A DNA stretch of 64,000 bases from Gautieria morchelliformis (Eukaryota; Basidiomycota; Agaricomycetes; Gomphales; Gomphaceae), in contig WHVA01000495.1 in NCBI GenBank assembly GCA_015179125.1, positions 1-64,000 of the forward strand, written 5' to 3'. Numbering within the stretch: position 1 is the first letter of the stretch; the number at the start of each line of letters is the position of its first letter. Shown piece after piece: positions 9,747 to 18,966 of this stretch. Under the pieces are notes generated by a model. The model ran no database searches, was not told the origin of the DNA, and was given only the letters and a program-made list of their open reading frames with translations. The translations under genes were made by a program, and so were the position numbers.

Positions 9747-12700
9747 TTAATATATTCCGATTTGTTCATTGAGGATCTTCACTCTAGGACTAGGAAGTCC
9801 TTTGGTGAGGATATCTGCCAACATTTGTTCGGTTGGCAAATAAACGAGCTTGGCTTGTTGATTTTTGATTATATCTCGAAGGAAATATAATCTGATGTCG
9901 AAATGTTTGGTTCTCGTGTGTTGTTGAGTGCCATACGTGATGGCAATGGCTGATTGATTGTCTGAATAAATTTTGATGGGTCTGTTCAGTGGTTGGAATA
10001 TTTCAGAAATAAAATGGCGCATCCAGAGAGCCTCTTTGCCCGCATGGGTCAGGGCGACGAATTCGGCTTCAGTTGATGAGAGGGCTACTATCGACTGTTT
10101 CTGGCAACTCCATGAAACAGTGCCTCCATCAATCTGAAATAAGTATGCCGAATACGAACGCCTATGACTCTGTGAACCCCAATCCGCATCTGAATACCCC
10201 ATCAAGCCGTCTCGATTTCTTCCAAGTGTGAGCTTGTAATGCTTCGTGCCTTTCAAATATTTGAAGACACGTTTGACTGCATTCCAATGTGTGCCACCTG
10301 GATTTTCGAGGAATTGCGAAAGCAATGACACCGCAAATGCAATGTCAGGTCGAGTGGCTACAGCTGCCCACATCAGTGATCCTATGGCTTGCCTGTATGG
10401 AAACTTCGACATGGCTTTCTTGCCTCTCTCTGTAGAAGGACACTGGTCTTTTGATAATTTAACAGCTGGATCAAGGGGCGTAGCATAAGTCTTTGCATCT
10501 TCGAGATTGAATTTCTTGATGATCTTCTCGATGTATGCAGGTTGTGAAATTGCAATAGTTTTCTTCTGCCAGTCTCTTTCGATTTTGAGATTCAATAGCC
10601 AATGAATCTCGCCTAGATCTTTCATACTGAAGACCTGAGCAAGATCTCGTTTGACTTCGTCCAGGACTGACTGATTCTCAGCTGTGATGGTGAGATCATC
10701 CACAGCTGTTGCAATGATCACATGCCCCTTTCCGCCACGTCTATAAAATACAGCCCCATCTGTGGCTGACGTAGTGAATCCTAATTTGTGGAATTCACCA
10801 CTTAGACGTTTGTACCATTCCCTTCCAGATTGTTTGAGGCCATAGAGTGCTTTCTTCAAAAGTAGCACTTCGTCTTTGTCTCTAGACTCATATCCATACG
10901 GCTGCTTCATGTAAATAGGTTCAGGTAGTGTAGCATTGAGGTATGCATAGTCCACGTCCATTTGATGGATAGGCCAGTCATTCCTAGCAGCAATGGCGCA
11001 TATGATCCGTAGGGAGGATAACCGAGCAACAGGTGAGTATGTCTCATCATAGTCGACTCCAAACTTCTGTGTGAAGCCTTGGGCGACCATTCTTGATTTA
11101 GGTATTATTGGTTTCCCTTCTGGATTACGCTTCCAAAGGTAGACCCATTTATTACCGACAATATTGGCTCCAGGAGGTGGTTTGGCTCGTTCCCACACTC
11201 CCTTGTCGATTAGGGCCTCATACTCTTTGTCCATTGATTTCTTCCATATAGGATTATTCAGAGCTTCGTCTGCATTGCTAGGTTCAATTTGACTCAAATC
11301 CGGCGCCTTGTTATTGTTTTGACCGTCGGTTAGAAACGCACTGATGGCACACTCATAGCTACTGATGCCATCAATCTCGGAGGATAATTCTTGGTTGAAT
11401 AAAACTTCTTTATGGTCCTCAACGTCCTCATAAGCTAGCGTAGTCATATGTGCGCCAGCTTGTCTCTGGGTTTGAGATCTTGTTACGGGACCTAATGGGG
11501 CCGGCTGCACTTGTTGTTGACGGATCCTTTCGCTTCTCCTTATCGGTTCAGCTTCTCTAGGTCTGTCATCAACTCCCTGAATAGGTTGCAGCTTTTCAAG
11601 ATATTCCTCTGGTGCATTTTCATCAATTTCTTCGATCTTTGCCTCTTCACTGACTAAGCAACCGGGCACAGGCACTGATGCCGGAATGGCCTTCTTCTCT
11701 TCTCTAGACGTAGGTAGCTTGGATTCCTCAATAGAAATGATTGGGACCTTTCCCTTCTTCATCTCTGAATCAAACACAACATTCCGCTCGACAGAAACTT
11801 TGTGCGAGTCAGGCCAATAAATATAATGACCATGGCTCTGCGCAGAAATTCCTATCCACCGAGCTCTCTTGGCACGAGCTTCCAATTTATCTCCCTGAGT
11901 GACCTTAACATAGACTTCAATTCCCCACGCGTGAATGTCTTTGAGATTCGGTTTCTCATGGTGGATCATCTCGTAGGGCGTTTTATCCGGTAGGGCTCTT
12001 GTGTGCGTCCTGTTCCTAAGATAATTGGCATGCTGTATTGCATAGCCCCATAATATCTTAGGAAGGCCTGATTCTAACAGCATGGCACGAGTTCTCTCAG
12101 TGAGAGTTCGGTTCAGACGTTCGGCAACACCATTAGATTCTGGTGTGTCGTGTACCGTCAACTGATGCTTCGTGCCTTGTTTGGCTAGATGCTGTTCGAA
12201 TTCAGAGCTCGTATACTCGCCCCCTCGATCAGAAACAAGTGCCTTGATGTGCACATTTCTCTGTCGAAGCATTAAAGCCTCATAGAGCTTGTACTTTGAG
12301 AATGCTTCTGATTTGTTCGCCATGAGATATATCACCGATTCTCTTGAGTAATCATCGATAAAGGAGACATAATATGACTTCTTATCGATTGTGAGGTGCC
12401 TTGCAGGTCCCCAGACATCAGAATAAATTCTGTCACCGAATTTTGACGTTCGGTCTCTGGGTTCTCGAGGAAGAGGTTTGCGTGCAATCTTAGCCTGAAT
12501 ACACGCATCACAGACAATTCTATCGCCTGTGGAGCTCAGTTCAATGCCCAATATCATGCCACGATTTAATAGATGTTGTAGGGACTTCTGTGAGATATGC
12601 CCCATTTTTTGATGAATTTCCATGGCAGACAAACACATATGGGCTTGAGCACTTGGTGACTGGAGGTCTAGTCGATATAAACCATTGACCTTCGGTGCTT

Positions 12701-13991
12701 GCATCAATATCTTTCCAGTAGCGTTAGATATTGTGCATTTCTGGCCACCGAGTCGAATGTCGTAGCCAGCATCATCGCACCGACCGATCGAGACGAGGGT
12801 AGCAGCAATTTTTGGTGCATAATATGTATCTTGCAACGTGACTTCTACTGTTTTATCTCCAACCTTGTTGGATAATACAAGCAGTCCTGAACCGAAGGCA
12901 TCAAAAGTGCCTTTGTTGGCTGCTCGGATAGTCCTCGGCTGTGAGAATTGACAGTAGTTCCTCAATAAATTTTTGTGAGGAGTCATATGCGATGTCGTTC
13001 CGGTGTCGAGTATAACTATAACTCCTGAGGATGTGCTCAAATTAAAATTAGAGCACTCGTCAAAATTGGTGAAGGCAAGATGCCCATCACCACTTTCCTC
13101 AGAAGAGGACTCTTCTTCGGCAACATTCGCTTTTGCTTTACCCTTCTTCTTCTTCTTGGCTTTGGCTTTTTTCTTCTGACATGGTCCTTGACCTTCTTTA
13201 CCACCTCCTTTAGCCCGGCAATTCTCGATAGAATGTCCAGGCTTTTTGCAGTTGGTGCATACATGCGCCTTCTGCCCCTTCTGGTCCTTTTTAGTAGATG
13301 AACCAATAAACACCTGCTCTTCTTGCGGGAGTGTTTTCTTCCTGTCATACTGAGCCTTTAGTACCCTAATAATATTATCAGGGACCAATGGCATCCCGCA
13401 TTCTTCAAGCGAAGTGGTAAGGGCGTTCATGACTGCCTCATAGGATGGTGGAAGTGACGCAAGGATGATGTCCATGAATTCTTCTTCAGAAACTCTAGCT
13501 CCCATCTCATTAAGACGAGCATATAGGTCTTGGGCCTTGTCCAAATGATCTCTCAAGTCTCCATCCTCAGGACATCTCATACTACGGAGTTGTCTCTGCA
13601 GGCTGGTGAGGACCATCTTGGGCTTTTTGGTCATTTCATTGACCAATGCATCCCAAGTCTCTTTTGCTGTCTTCTGCTTCTGTAGCATCAGGGCTAATGA
13701 CTCTGACACTGAGACGATGATTTGGGTCTTGGCTTGTCCTTCTCTAGCAAGGTATCTCTCCAGCTTCTCCTCAGCCTTATCCATCTGAGTTTCCTCAGCT
13801 TCTGTAAGAATATGGCCTGGGGGCATAACTGGAGGATCAGGAGGTCGAGTGACTCTCCCTTCTACATGCTTGAGTAGATTTTTGGACTCGAAATAGCTGA
13901 TGAGAGTGGCTCGCCACAATGGCCAATTACTTCCATCAGTAGCAAGCTTCTCAACACCCAATAGCTTCTCAGAAGTGTCTCCGGGGCCCAT
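9747..13991 (-). CDS. Copia Gag-Pol polyprotein, 1414 residues
   Basis: Single open frame, no internal stop. Order: copia-type Gag (about 1-240); CCHC zinc knuckle CTNCKKPGHSIENC near 244; Lys-rich acidic linker; aspartic protease with DTGTTSH near 328; integrase with the HHCC zinc domain (HQKMGH...CDACIQAK, about 455-500) and the DDE core to about 680; reverse transcriptase with AVDDLTI near 1096, where the usual Tyr of YVDD is Ala; RNase H with SLSTEAEF-like and DILTKGL motifs up to the end. The length is typical for one-frame copia polyproteins. The start ATG (13,991) is only 6 nt from the LTR and lies inside the primer-binding site. Confidence 0.95.
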   Translation of the reverse strand: MGPGDTSEKLLGVEKLATDGSNWPLWRATLISYFESKNLLKHVEGRVTRPPDPPVMPPGHILTEAEETQMDKAEEKLERYLAREGQAKTQIIVSVSESLALMLQKQKTAKETWDALVNEMTKKPKMVLTSLQRQLRSMRCPEDGDLRDHLDKAQDLYARLNEMGARVSEEEFMDIILASLPPSYEAVMNALTTSLEECGMPLVPDNIIRVLKAQYDRKKTLPQEEQVFIGSSTKKDQKGQKAHVCTNCKKPGHSIENCRAKGGGKEGQGPCQKKKAKAKKKKKGKAKANVAEEESSSEESGDGHLAFTNFDECSNFNLSTSSGVIVILDTGTTSHMTPHKNLLRNYCQFSQPRTIRAANKGTFDAFGSGLLVLSNKVGDKTVEVTLQDTYYAPKIAATLVSIGRCDDAGYDIRLGGQKCTISNATGKILMQAPKVNGLYRLDLQSPSAQAHMCLSAMEIHQKMGHISQKSLQHLLNRGMILGIELSSTGDRIVCDACIQAKIARKPLPREPRDRTSKFGDRIYSDVWGPARHLTIDKKSYYVSFIDDYSRESVIYLMANKSEAFSKYKLYEALMLRQRNVHIKALVSDRGGEYTSSEFEQHLAKQGTKHQLTVHDTPESNGVAERLNRTLTERTRAMLLESGLPKILWGYAIQHANYLRNRTHTRALPDKTPYEMIHHEKPNLKDIHAWGIEVYVKVTQGDKLEARAKRARWIGISAQSHGHYIYWPDSHKVSVERNVVFDSEMKKGKVPIISIEESKLPTSREEKKAIPASVPVPGCLVSEEAKIEEIDENAPEEYLEKLQPIQGVDDRPREAEPIRRSERIRQQQVQPAPLGPVTRSQTQRQAGAHMTTLAYEDVEDHKEVLFNQELSSEIDGISSYECAISAFLTDGQNNNKAPDLSQIEPSNADEALNNPIWKKSMDKEYEALIDKGVWERAKPPPGANIVGNKWVYLWKRNPEGKPIIPKSRMVAQGFTQKFGVDYDETYSPVARLSSLRIICAIAARNDWPIHQMDVDYAYLNATLPEPIYMKQPYGYESRDKDEVLLLKKALYGLKQSGREWYKRLSGEFHKLGFTTSATDGAVFYRRGGKGHVIIATAVDDLTITAENQSVLDEVKRDLAQVFSMKDLGEIHWLLNLKIERDWQKKTIAISQPAYIEKIIKKFNLEDAKTYATPLDPAVKLSKDQCPSTERGKKAMSKFPYRQAIGSLMWAAVATRPDIAFAVSLLSQFLENPGGTHWNAVKRVFKYLKGTKHYKLTLGRNRDGLMGYSDADWGSQSHRRSYSAYLFQIDGGTVSWSCQKQSIVALSSTEAEFVALTHAGKEALWMRHFISEIFQPLNRPIKIYSDNQSAIAITYGTQQHTRTKHFDIRLYFLRDIIKNQQAKLVYLPTEQMLADILTKGLPSPRVKILNEQIGIY

Positions 13992-13996
13992 AACCC
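13984..13996 (-). promoter_or_regulatory. Copia-1 primer-binding site (initiator tRNA-Met anticodon arm)
   Basis: On the minus strand GGGTTATGGGCCC touches the 5' LTR end. It is the exact complement of GGGCCCATAACCC, the anticodon stem-loop of eukaryotic initiator tRNA-Met, not of the tRNA 3' end. Drosophila copia and yeast Ty5 are known to use such internal half-tRNA primers. The ATG in this site is the Gag-Pol start codon. Confidence 0.85.
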
Positions 13997-14493
13997 TGTA
14001 GAGGACAGGAATTATAGGCAGTAGGTATGGACTTGTTGCTCAAAAGAATAGACTAGAAATTAATTCACTCTCTCAGTGAATTTAGTTGTCACTGTAAATA
14101 TATTATACACTACCTAGAAATTAATTCACTACAGAGGATTTCTAGGTCAATAAATCGAAAGAATGCTAGACTAATTTACTTGCCTCTCTCAGTGAATTTA
14201 GTTGTCACTGAGAGAGGGGGAAATTGTTTCACTGCGCATGTACTACTACCCGGCCCTTTAGCGCCCAAGAGCTCGCGCGTCGAAGTCATTTCAGACTCCG
14301 CTGGGTGCAGCCGCTTGTGAAAGTAGGAATAACAAGATGAAATGGAGAGATAGGGAGTGAGTGGAAAATTTCGAAAATAACCAGAGAAATGGATGCATGA
14401 TACAAGAACAACATGAGAAGAAATTGAGAAAGCACACAACAAATTGGATATATTATGCTTGATTTTGGTGCAGGAGCATCAATGCACCCAACA
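13997..14493 (-). repeat. Copia-1 5' LTR
   Basis: 497 bp, identical by eye to the 3' LTR. It is followed by GTGTG, the right copy of the target duplication, and then by the continuing minisatellite of Helitron D. Confidence 0.93.
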
Positions 14494-14498
14494 GTGTG

Positions 14499-15035
14499 TC
14501 CCCCATGCATAGCATGTCCACATGTGTAGCATGTCCCTACATGTAGTGTGTGTAGCATCTCCCTCAAGTATAGTGTGCAAAGTGTGTCCCCCATGCATAA
14601 CATGTCCCCCAAGTATAGCATGTGTAGAATGTCCCTGTTTGTAGTGTTTTCCCCACACATAGTGTGTGTACGTGTCTCTTGTTTGTATCGTGTCCCCCAA
14701 GCATAGTGTGTCTGTCCCCAAGCATCGTGTGTCCCCACTCATAGTGTGTGTGTCCCCATGCATAGCCCGTCTGTCCCCAAGAATAGTGTGTCCCCACATG
14801 TAACATGCATGTCCCCATGCATAGCGTACATGTCCCCAAGCATAGGGTGCGTGTCCCCACACATAACATGCATGTCTCCACGCATAGTGTGCGTATCCCC
14901 AAGCATAGCGTGAGTGTCCCCACGCATAACATGCGTGTCTCCATGCATAGCTTGCATGTCCCCACGCATAACATGCATGTCTCCATGCATAACATGCGTG
15001 TCCCCATGCATAGTGTGTGTAGCATGTCCCAATGG
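14499..15035. repeat. 21-bp minisatellite, right part
   Basis: In the best-kept part (about 14,800-15,020) the unit is 21 bp, of the form CATGCRTGTCYCCAYGCATAR. Because 21 is a multiple of 3, the array is open over long stretches in several minus-strand frames, giving false proteins of MHGDTHV- or MLCMGTR-like heptads. These are not genes. Confidence 0.85.
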
Positions 15036-15059
15036 TATGTGTAGCATATCCCCAAGGGC

Positions 15060-15900
15060 CTCAAAGTGAAGCAAGCAGAGGCTGTTACTACTTGCAAACT
15101 CAGGGACATGTATCAATATCTATTTTGTGACATATACAGACATAAATAAAATAGTCAAGGAAACCATATTTAAGCAGCTGCTGTCATTAATTTTAGCAAA
15201 GTCAGGATTATCTATTCTTCGAAAAAATGTCAAGAAAATGTCCAGTACATGTAAGCTGAAGCTGTTATTAATTTTAGGATTATCTATCTTTCAAAAAATG
15301 TCAAAAAAATGCACTGTACATTTAACCTGGAGCTGTTGTCAATTTTCACAAAATAATTTATTGATATCTATTTGCAAAAAAAATGTCAAAAAAGTACAGT
15401 ACATTGAAGCAGAAGCTGTTATTAATGCCCAGCCAAAGCCAGAGAAGCCCAGAGACTGACAGAGAAACCCAGAGCCCAGCCAAAGCCATAGTAAGCCAGC
15501 CACCAGTATAGCCAGAGAGGAGTGGCTGGTAAGCAGCTTTACAGTAAATAAAACAATAAAACAAACCACACTAAAAAGCAGAATCTATTGTCATTAATTT
15601 TAGAGGAAACTTATTGATGTCTATTTTCAAAAAAAACCTGAAAAATATTGATATTAAAATACATTTTTTTCAGCAGTCTTTGGATGTTATTTAAATCAAT
15701 TTTTCAAAAAAAATGACAAAAATATAATGCACATGTGACAATACTATATGATGAAAAAAGAAGGAACCAATAAAAGTACCAACACAAATAAAATAAAATA
15801 CATGGCAATGCATTAAAAAAAAAAGATATTACCTACCAATAGAAAGCCTGCCAAGCCAATAGATAGCCAGCCAGCCAAAGCAATAGACAGCCAGCCAGCT
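15060..15900. repeat. AT-rich internal block of Helitron D with about 90-110 bp repeats
   Basis: Words such as AGCTGTTATTAATTTTAG, GATTATCTAT and CAAAAAAAATGTCAAAAAA come back four to five times at about 85-110 bp spacing (15,170-15,760). Then follow CCAGCCAAAGCCA-type repeats. Some words (GCAAAGTCA and ATTTATTAATTT-like) recall the tandem unit of Helitrons A and B. No coding potential is seen. Confidence 0.6.
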
Positions 15901-15910
15901 AAAGGAGGAG

Positions 15911-16014
15911 ACAGCAGACAGCAGACAGCAGACAGAGCAGACAGCCAACAGCAGACAGCAGACAGCAGACAGCAGACAGCAGACAGCAGACAGCAGACAG
16001 CAGACAGCAGACAG
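15911..16014. repeat. CAGACAG microsatellite
   Basis: A 7-bp unit AGCAGAC (or phase variants) is repeated about fourteen times with one or two broken units. It lies in the 5' third of Helitron D. Confidence 0.9.
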
Positions 16015-16079
16015 AGGAATCGCCGGTTGGGCAGGTTCCTGGCGTTCCCTCCTTACCGTTCGGCCTTTATACCGCGCGC

Positions 16080-16345
16080 GCGTGTCGTGCACGGACCACG
16101 CTCGCGTATGCGCGCTCTGGTCGCGAACGGGTCACGTGACCGCTGCGCAGCGTTCTATGCTCGCGGCTGCGCCGCTCGCCGCTGACCTAATTTGGAACGC
16201 AAACGGTCACGTGACCCTGCTGCGCAGCGTTCTTGGCTCGCGGCTGCGCCGCTCGCATCCAATTGGCCAGCTGACTAAGGCTGACATAAAACCTGACATA
16301 AGCTCGACGCCCACAACCCACCGAGGCGCTTTCATATAGTGTAAT
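16080..16345 (-). other. GC-rich 5' terminal block of Helitron D
   Basis: It contains the palindrome-rich words CGCTGCGCAGCG and GCTCGCGGCTGCGCCGCTCGC, each present twice, with GGTCACGTGACC-like palindromes between them. The same words occur near the 5' ends of Helitron A (about 1840-2010) and B (about 7890-8040), followed by a GTGGGTTGTGGGC-like motif close to the end. This shared block is the evidence that D is a relative of A and B. Confidence 0.65.
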
Positions 16346-16495
16346 AGTGTAATATGTTGGCTGATATTATATCAAGTCCTATAATTATTATTATCGTCCC
16401 ATAATTTAAGCGCTGAAAAACTAACTTTTCCAAAAGTGGCAGCTAATTAGTCGGAACATGTGACCTGGCACGTGTTCCGACACAATCTCTCCCTC

Positions 16496-18550
16496 ATGCC
16501 CGCCGACGCGTCCAAGAAACGTCTGCTGCTGGCGACCCTCGTTCCCTACGTTCTCAACGTCCAATTGACTCTCAACTCGCTCCCTGAGGAGCAAGACTCA
16601 CGGTTACGGTCAATTGGTGCAGCACACACACTGTCTCTCAGGGATCGCCCCTTCAAGCCGCAACCAGAGATAGGGGGACATCGGATCACAGAGGACTACT
16701 TGGAGGGGCTGAGTGAGGCAGAGTGTGTCTGGAGGTTTAGGTGAGTTCCTTGGCCCTTGATGTTTGTGGACTTACCAGCTGATGCACATCAGGTTTTCAT
16801 TAGGGCGTTTCACAAAGGTGAATTCGACGTGAATTCGGTCACGAAATCGGTGTGAATTCCGACGTGAACTCCAGAGTTCAAACACGATTTCATGGCCGAA
16901 TTGACTCCGAATTTGGGTCCTTCGTGAAACCCCTCTCTGCGTATCTGTGAATTTCACAGCAAGCCGGCTTGCACAGCATACCAGCGGCACAATGGCACAA
17001 TGTTGTAGTATTACATAATTACATGCCCAAATGCCCAAACGACTGCTACATACTGCCCACAAGCATGCTAGGATGCTTTGGCACATCCGTCGTCAGGCTG
17101 ACGAAGATGAGGCGGTTGGGATATTTGTAGATGAACTGAATGGCTCAGAGGGTGAGCATGGCTCAGAAGAGGACTATAATTATGTCAACTACTTATCTGT
17201 AGTGCAGTACCGTCTCCAGCAGCTCCAGCATCTCCCTCCTCTTGGACTCGGCTTCCCTGTCGTCTCATATATGGATCTTGATGAAGAGGAAGAGACAAGA
17301 TACTTGCGGAGGCTGCGCACAGTACTGTGACAGCGCATGTGTGTACCACGGAAAATTAAGAAAAAGGAAGGCAAAGAAAATTGTTTAGTACTGTAGTAAT
17401 TAATTTTCACATTGGACGTCAGCTGTATGTGCCACAGAACGGCATGCTGGGGACCGAGTTGGGGAGCGAGTTCACGGACGAGTGCGCGAGCGAGTTTGCT
17501 GCGAAAGGAGGGTCGAGGCTGCTTTCGCAAAGTTGCGGAATTCACGAACTCTGCGAGTTTGCGTTGGAGTGCGGGACCGATTTCAGGACCGATTTCACAT
17601 CGAATTCACCTTCGTGAAACGCCCTATTGCAGGAGCTCTCTCATCTCAGCAACTTGCTAGAGCTCCCAGGACCGTTGATCACCCGATCTGGGTACCGCGC
17701 AACAGCTCTCGAGTCCCTGGCACTTCTCTGTGCATGGCTCCGGAGTCCTGAGGATCTCTGGTCGCTGGCAACCAAGTACGCACAGCCGCAGCTGGCCATC
17801 TCTCAGATCGTGAATGAAACAGCTAGTTTCATCAATTCACGGTGGGGCCACCTGTTGGATTGGGATCATGAGGGCCTGCTCGGTCCGGCCAACTTACGCA
17901 TGTACGCCGATGCCCTCCATGCATTCAGCACTCCCACCCACTCTGTTTTCGGATTTATCGATTGTACGATAAGACAAACCTGCCGCCCTGGAACTAACCA
18001 AGATTTGGTTTACACAGGCTATAAAAAATGCCATGGTATGAAGTTTCAAGGGATCGTTGTGCCGAATGGGCTGATCGCGCACCTTGCTGGCCCTTTCCGG
18101 GCCCCCCAGAACAACAGTGGGGTTCTTAAGGAGAGTGGGCTACTCGACAAGATCAAGAGCCTGGCGATCCAGCCAGGGTCCACCCCCGACGATCCCCCAG
18201 AGCACCAATTCTTTCAGGTGTATGGGGACTCGGCCTATTCGGTCAGCCCCTACCTCCCGAGTCCATTCAGTGGCGGGGACACCTTGACACAGGAAGAGCG
18301 TGCGTGGAATACGGCAATGGGAGGTGTACATATCTCAGTCGAACTCAGTTTTGGACTCGTCTTGCCAGATTGGCCTTATCTCCACTGCTACTGGAAGCAC
18401 AAGATCCTCGGCAATCCATGCGGCTTGCTATATCGAGTGGCAGTCCTACTCACCAATGCGCAGGCCTGTCTTGTGCCCAATCAAACGTCCGAACGATACA
18501 GATGTCCCCCGCCACCGATCGAGGCGTATTTCCATGGAGGTGACTTCTGA
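16496..18550 (+). CDS. Harbinger-like DDE transposase (intron enlarged by an insertion)
   Basis: Exon 1 (from about 16,496 to 16,740) encodes an N-terminal part ending SEAECVWRF, followed by a GTGAGT donor. Exon 2 starts after TTGCAG at 17,632 and encodes the DDE_Tnp_4-type catalytic region: GFIDCTIRQTCRPG (first Asp), YTGYKKCHGMKFQG, a GDSAYS motif (second Asp) and VHISVELSFG (Glu). It ends with a stop after residue FHGGDF at 18,548-18,550. It nicks and joins transposon ends. With the simplest splice the phases of the two exons disagree by one base, so the gene may carry a frameshift. The intron holds a separate 822-bp element. Confidence 0.75.
16803..17624. mobile_element. Small inverted-repeat (MITE-like) element in the transposase intron
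   Basis: The ends GGGCGTTTCACAAAGGTGAATTC and, reversed, GGGCGTTTCACGAAGGTGAATTC form terminal inverted repeats that continue imperfectly for about 35 bp. TA flanks both sides (16,801-16,802 and 17,625-17,626), as in Tc1/mariner insertions; with one more base in the repeat, ATT could be the duplication instead. Subterminal zones hold many GAATTC and GTTCACG-like words. Inside is one 99-codon acidic open frame (17,031-17,330) without a recognisable domain. Confidence 0.75.
17031..17330 (+). CDS. Uncharacterised 99-codon frame inside the MITE-like element
   Basis: It reads MPKRLLHTAHKHAR..., then an acidic stretch (DEDEAVGIFVDEL, GSEGEHGSEED) and a Leu/Gln-rich segment. I recognise no family. 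It might be a captured gene piece or chance. It lies wholly between the inverted repeats. Confidence 0.3.
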   Translation: MPKRLLHTAHKHARMLWHIRRQADEDEAVGIFVDELNGSEGEHGSEEDYNYVNYLSVVQYRLQQLQHLPPLGLGFPVVSYMDLDEEEETRYLRRLRTVL

Positions 18551-18562
18551 CAGATGGACAAG

Positions 18563-18640
18563 GTGCGTTCTGGCGCATAGAGAAGGCGCGTTCTGGCACA
18601 TAGAGAAGGGGGTTCTGATGCATGGAGAAGGCGCATTCTG
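18563..18640 (+). repeat. Short tandem repeat, about 31 bp x 3
   Basis: GTTCTGGCGCATAGAGAAGG-like units follow each other three times just after the transposase stop codon. Confidence 0.7.
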
Positions 18641-18699
18641 ACATGTCAGAATGCTTGATGTTCTTGAATTGTGTGGAACAAGATGAAAAACAGTTAAAA

Positions 18700-18950
18700 A
18701 CAATTTATTATGTGCCAAAAAAAAATTTTTTTAAAAACAATTTACTCTGTGCCAAAAAACCAATTAAAAAGAATTTATTCTGTGCCAAAAAACAATTAAA
18801 AAGAATTTGTTCTGTGCCCAAAAAAACAATTAAAAAGAATTTATTCTGTGCCAAAAAACAATTAAAAAGAATTTGTTCTGTGCCTAAAAAAACAATTAAA
18901 AAGAATTTATTCTATGCCAAAAAAAACAAGCAATTCATTCTGTACCCAAA
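18700..18950 (+). repeat. A-rich tandem repeat, about 32 bp x 7
   Basis: Units of the type TGTGCCAAAAAACAATTAAA followed by AAGAATTTRTTC are repeated about seven times between the two convergent Harbinger genes. It could form the shared 3' end of both genes. It gives a spurious Lys-rich open frame on the plus strand. Confidence 0.85.
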
Positions 18951-18966
18951 AAACAAACCCCTGAGT

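Larger units (their letters stand above)
9237..14493 (-). mobile_element. Ty1/copia retrotransposon Copia-1, apparently intact
   Basis: Seen: two 497-bp LTRs (9237-9733 and 13,997-14,493) that I cannot tell apart by eye. Both begin TGTTGGG and end TCTACA on the minus strand. The element is flanked by the 5-bp direct repeat GTGTG (9232-9236 and 14,494-14,498). A primer-binding site, an uninterrupted Gag-Pol frame and a polypurine tract are all present. Identical LTRs mean a recent insertion, and the element may still be active. Confidence 0.95.
8839..16345 (-). mobile_element. Non-autonomous Helitron D, split by a copia element
   Basis: 3' end: CTAG at 8839-8842, then a degenerate hairpin and GGTCAAACGC-type iterons up to about 8970. 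Middle: a 21-bp minisatellite, present on both sides of the copia insertion (8985-9236 and 14,499-15,030), then an AT-rich repeated block and a 7-bp microsatellite. 5' end: a GC-rich block at 16,080-16,340 shares GGTGGGTTGTGGGC and GCGAGCGGCGCAGCCGCGAGCC-like stretches with the 5' ends of Helitrons A and B. Without the copia it would be about 2.2 kb and has no recognisable gene. The exact 5' base is uncertain because no clear TC is seen. Confidence 0.65.

Noticed and set aside
14564..15116. Long open frames of 125-181 codons with HGDTHV- or MLCMGTR-like repeats
   Set aside because: They are produced by the 21-bp minisatellite, run in several frames at once and lie in a non-autonomous Helitron. 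No start context, introns or domains.
15911..16014. Possible CRISPR-like or satellite array (CAGACAG)
   Set aside because: It has a pure 7-bp unit without spacers and lies in a eukaryotic transposon, so it is a simple microsatellite.
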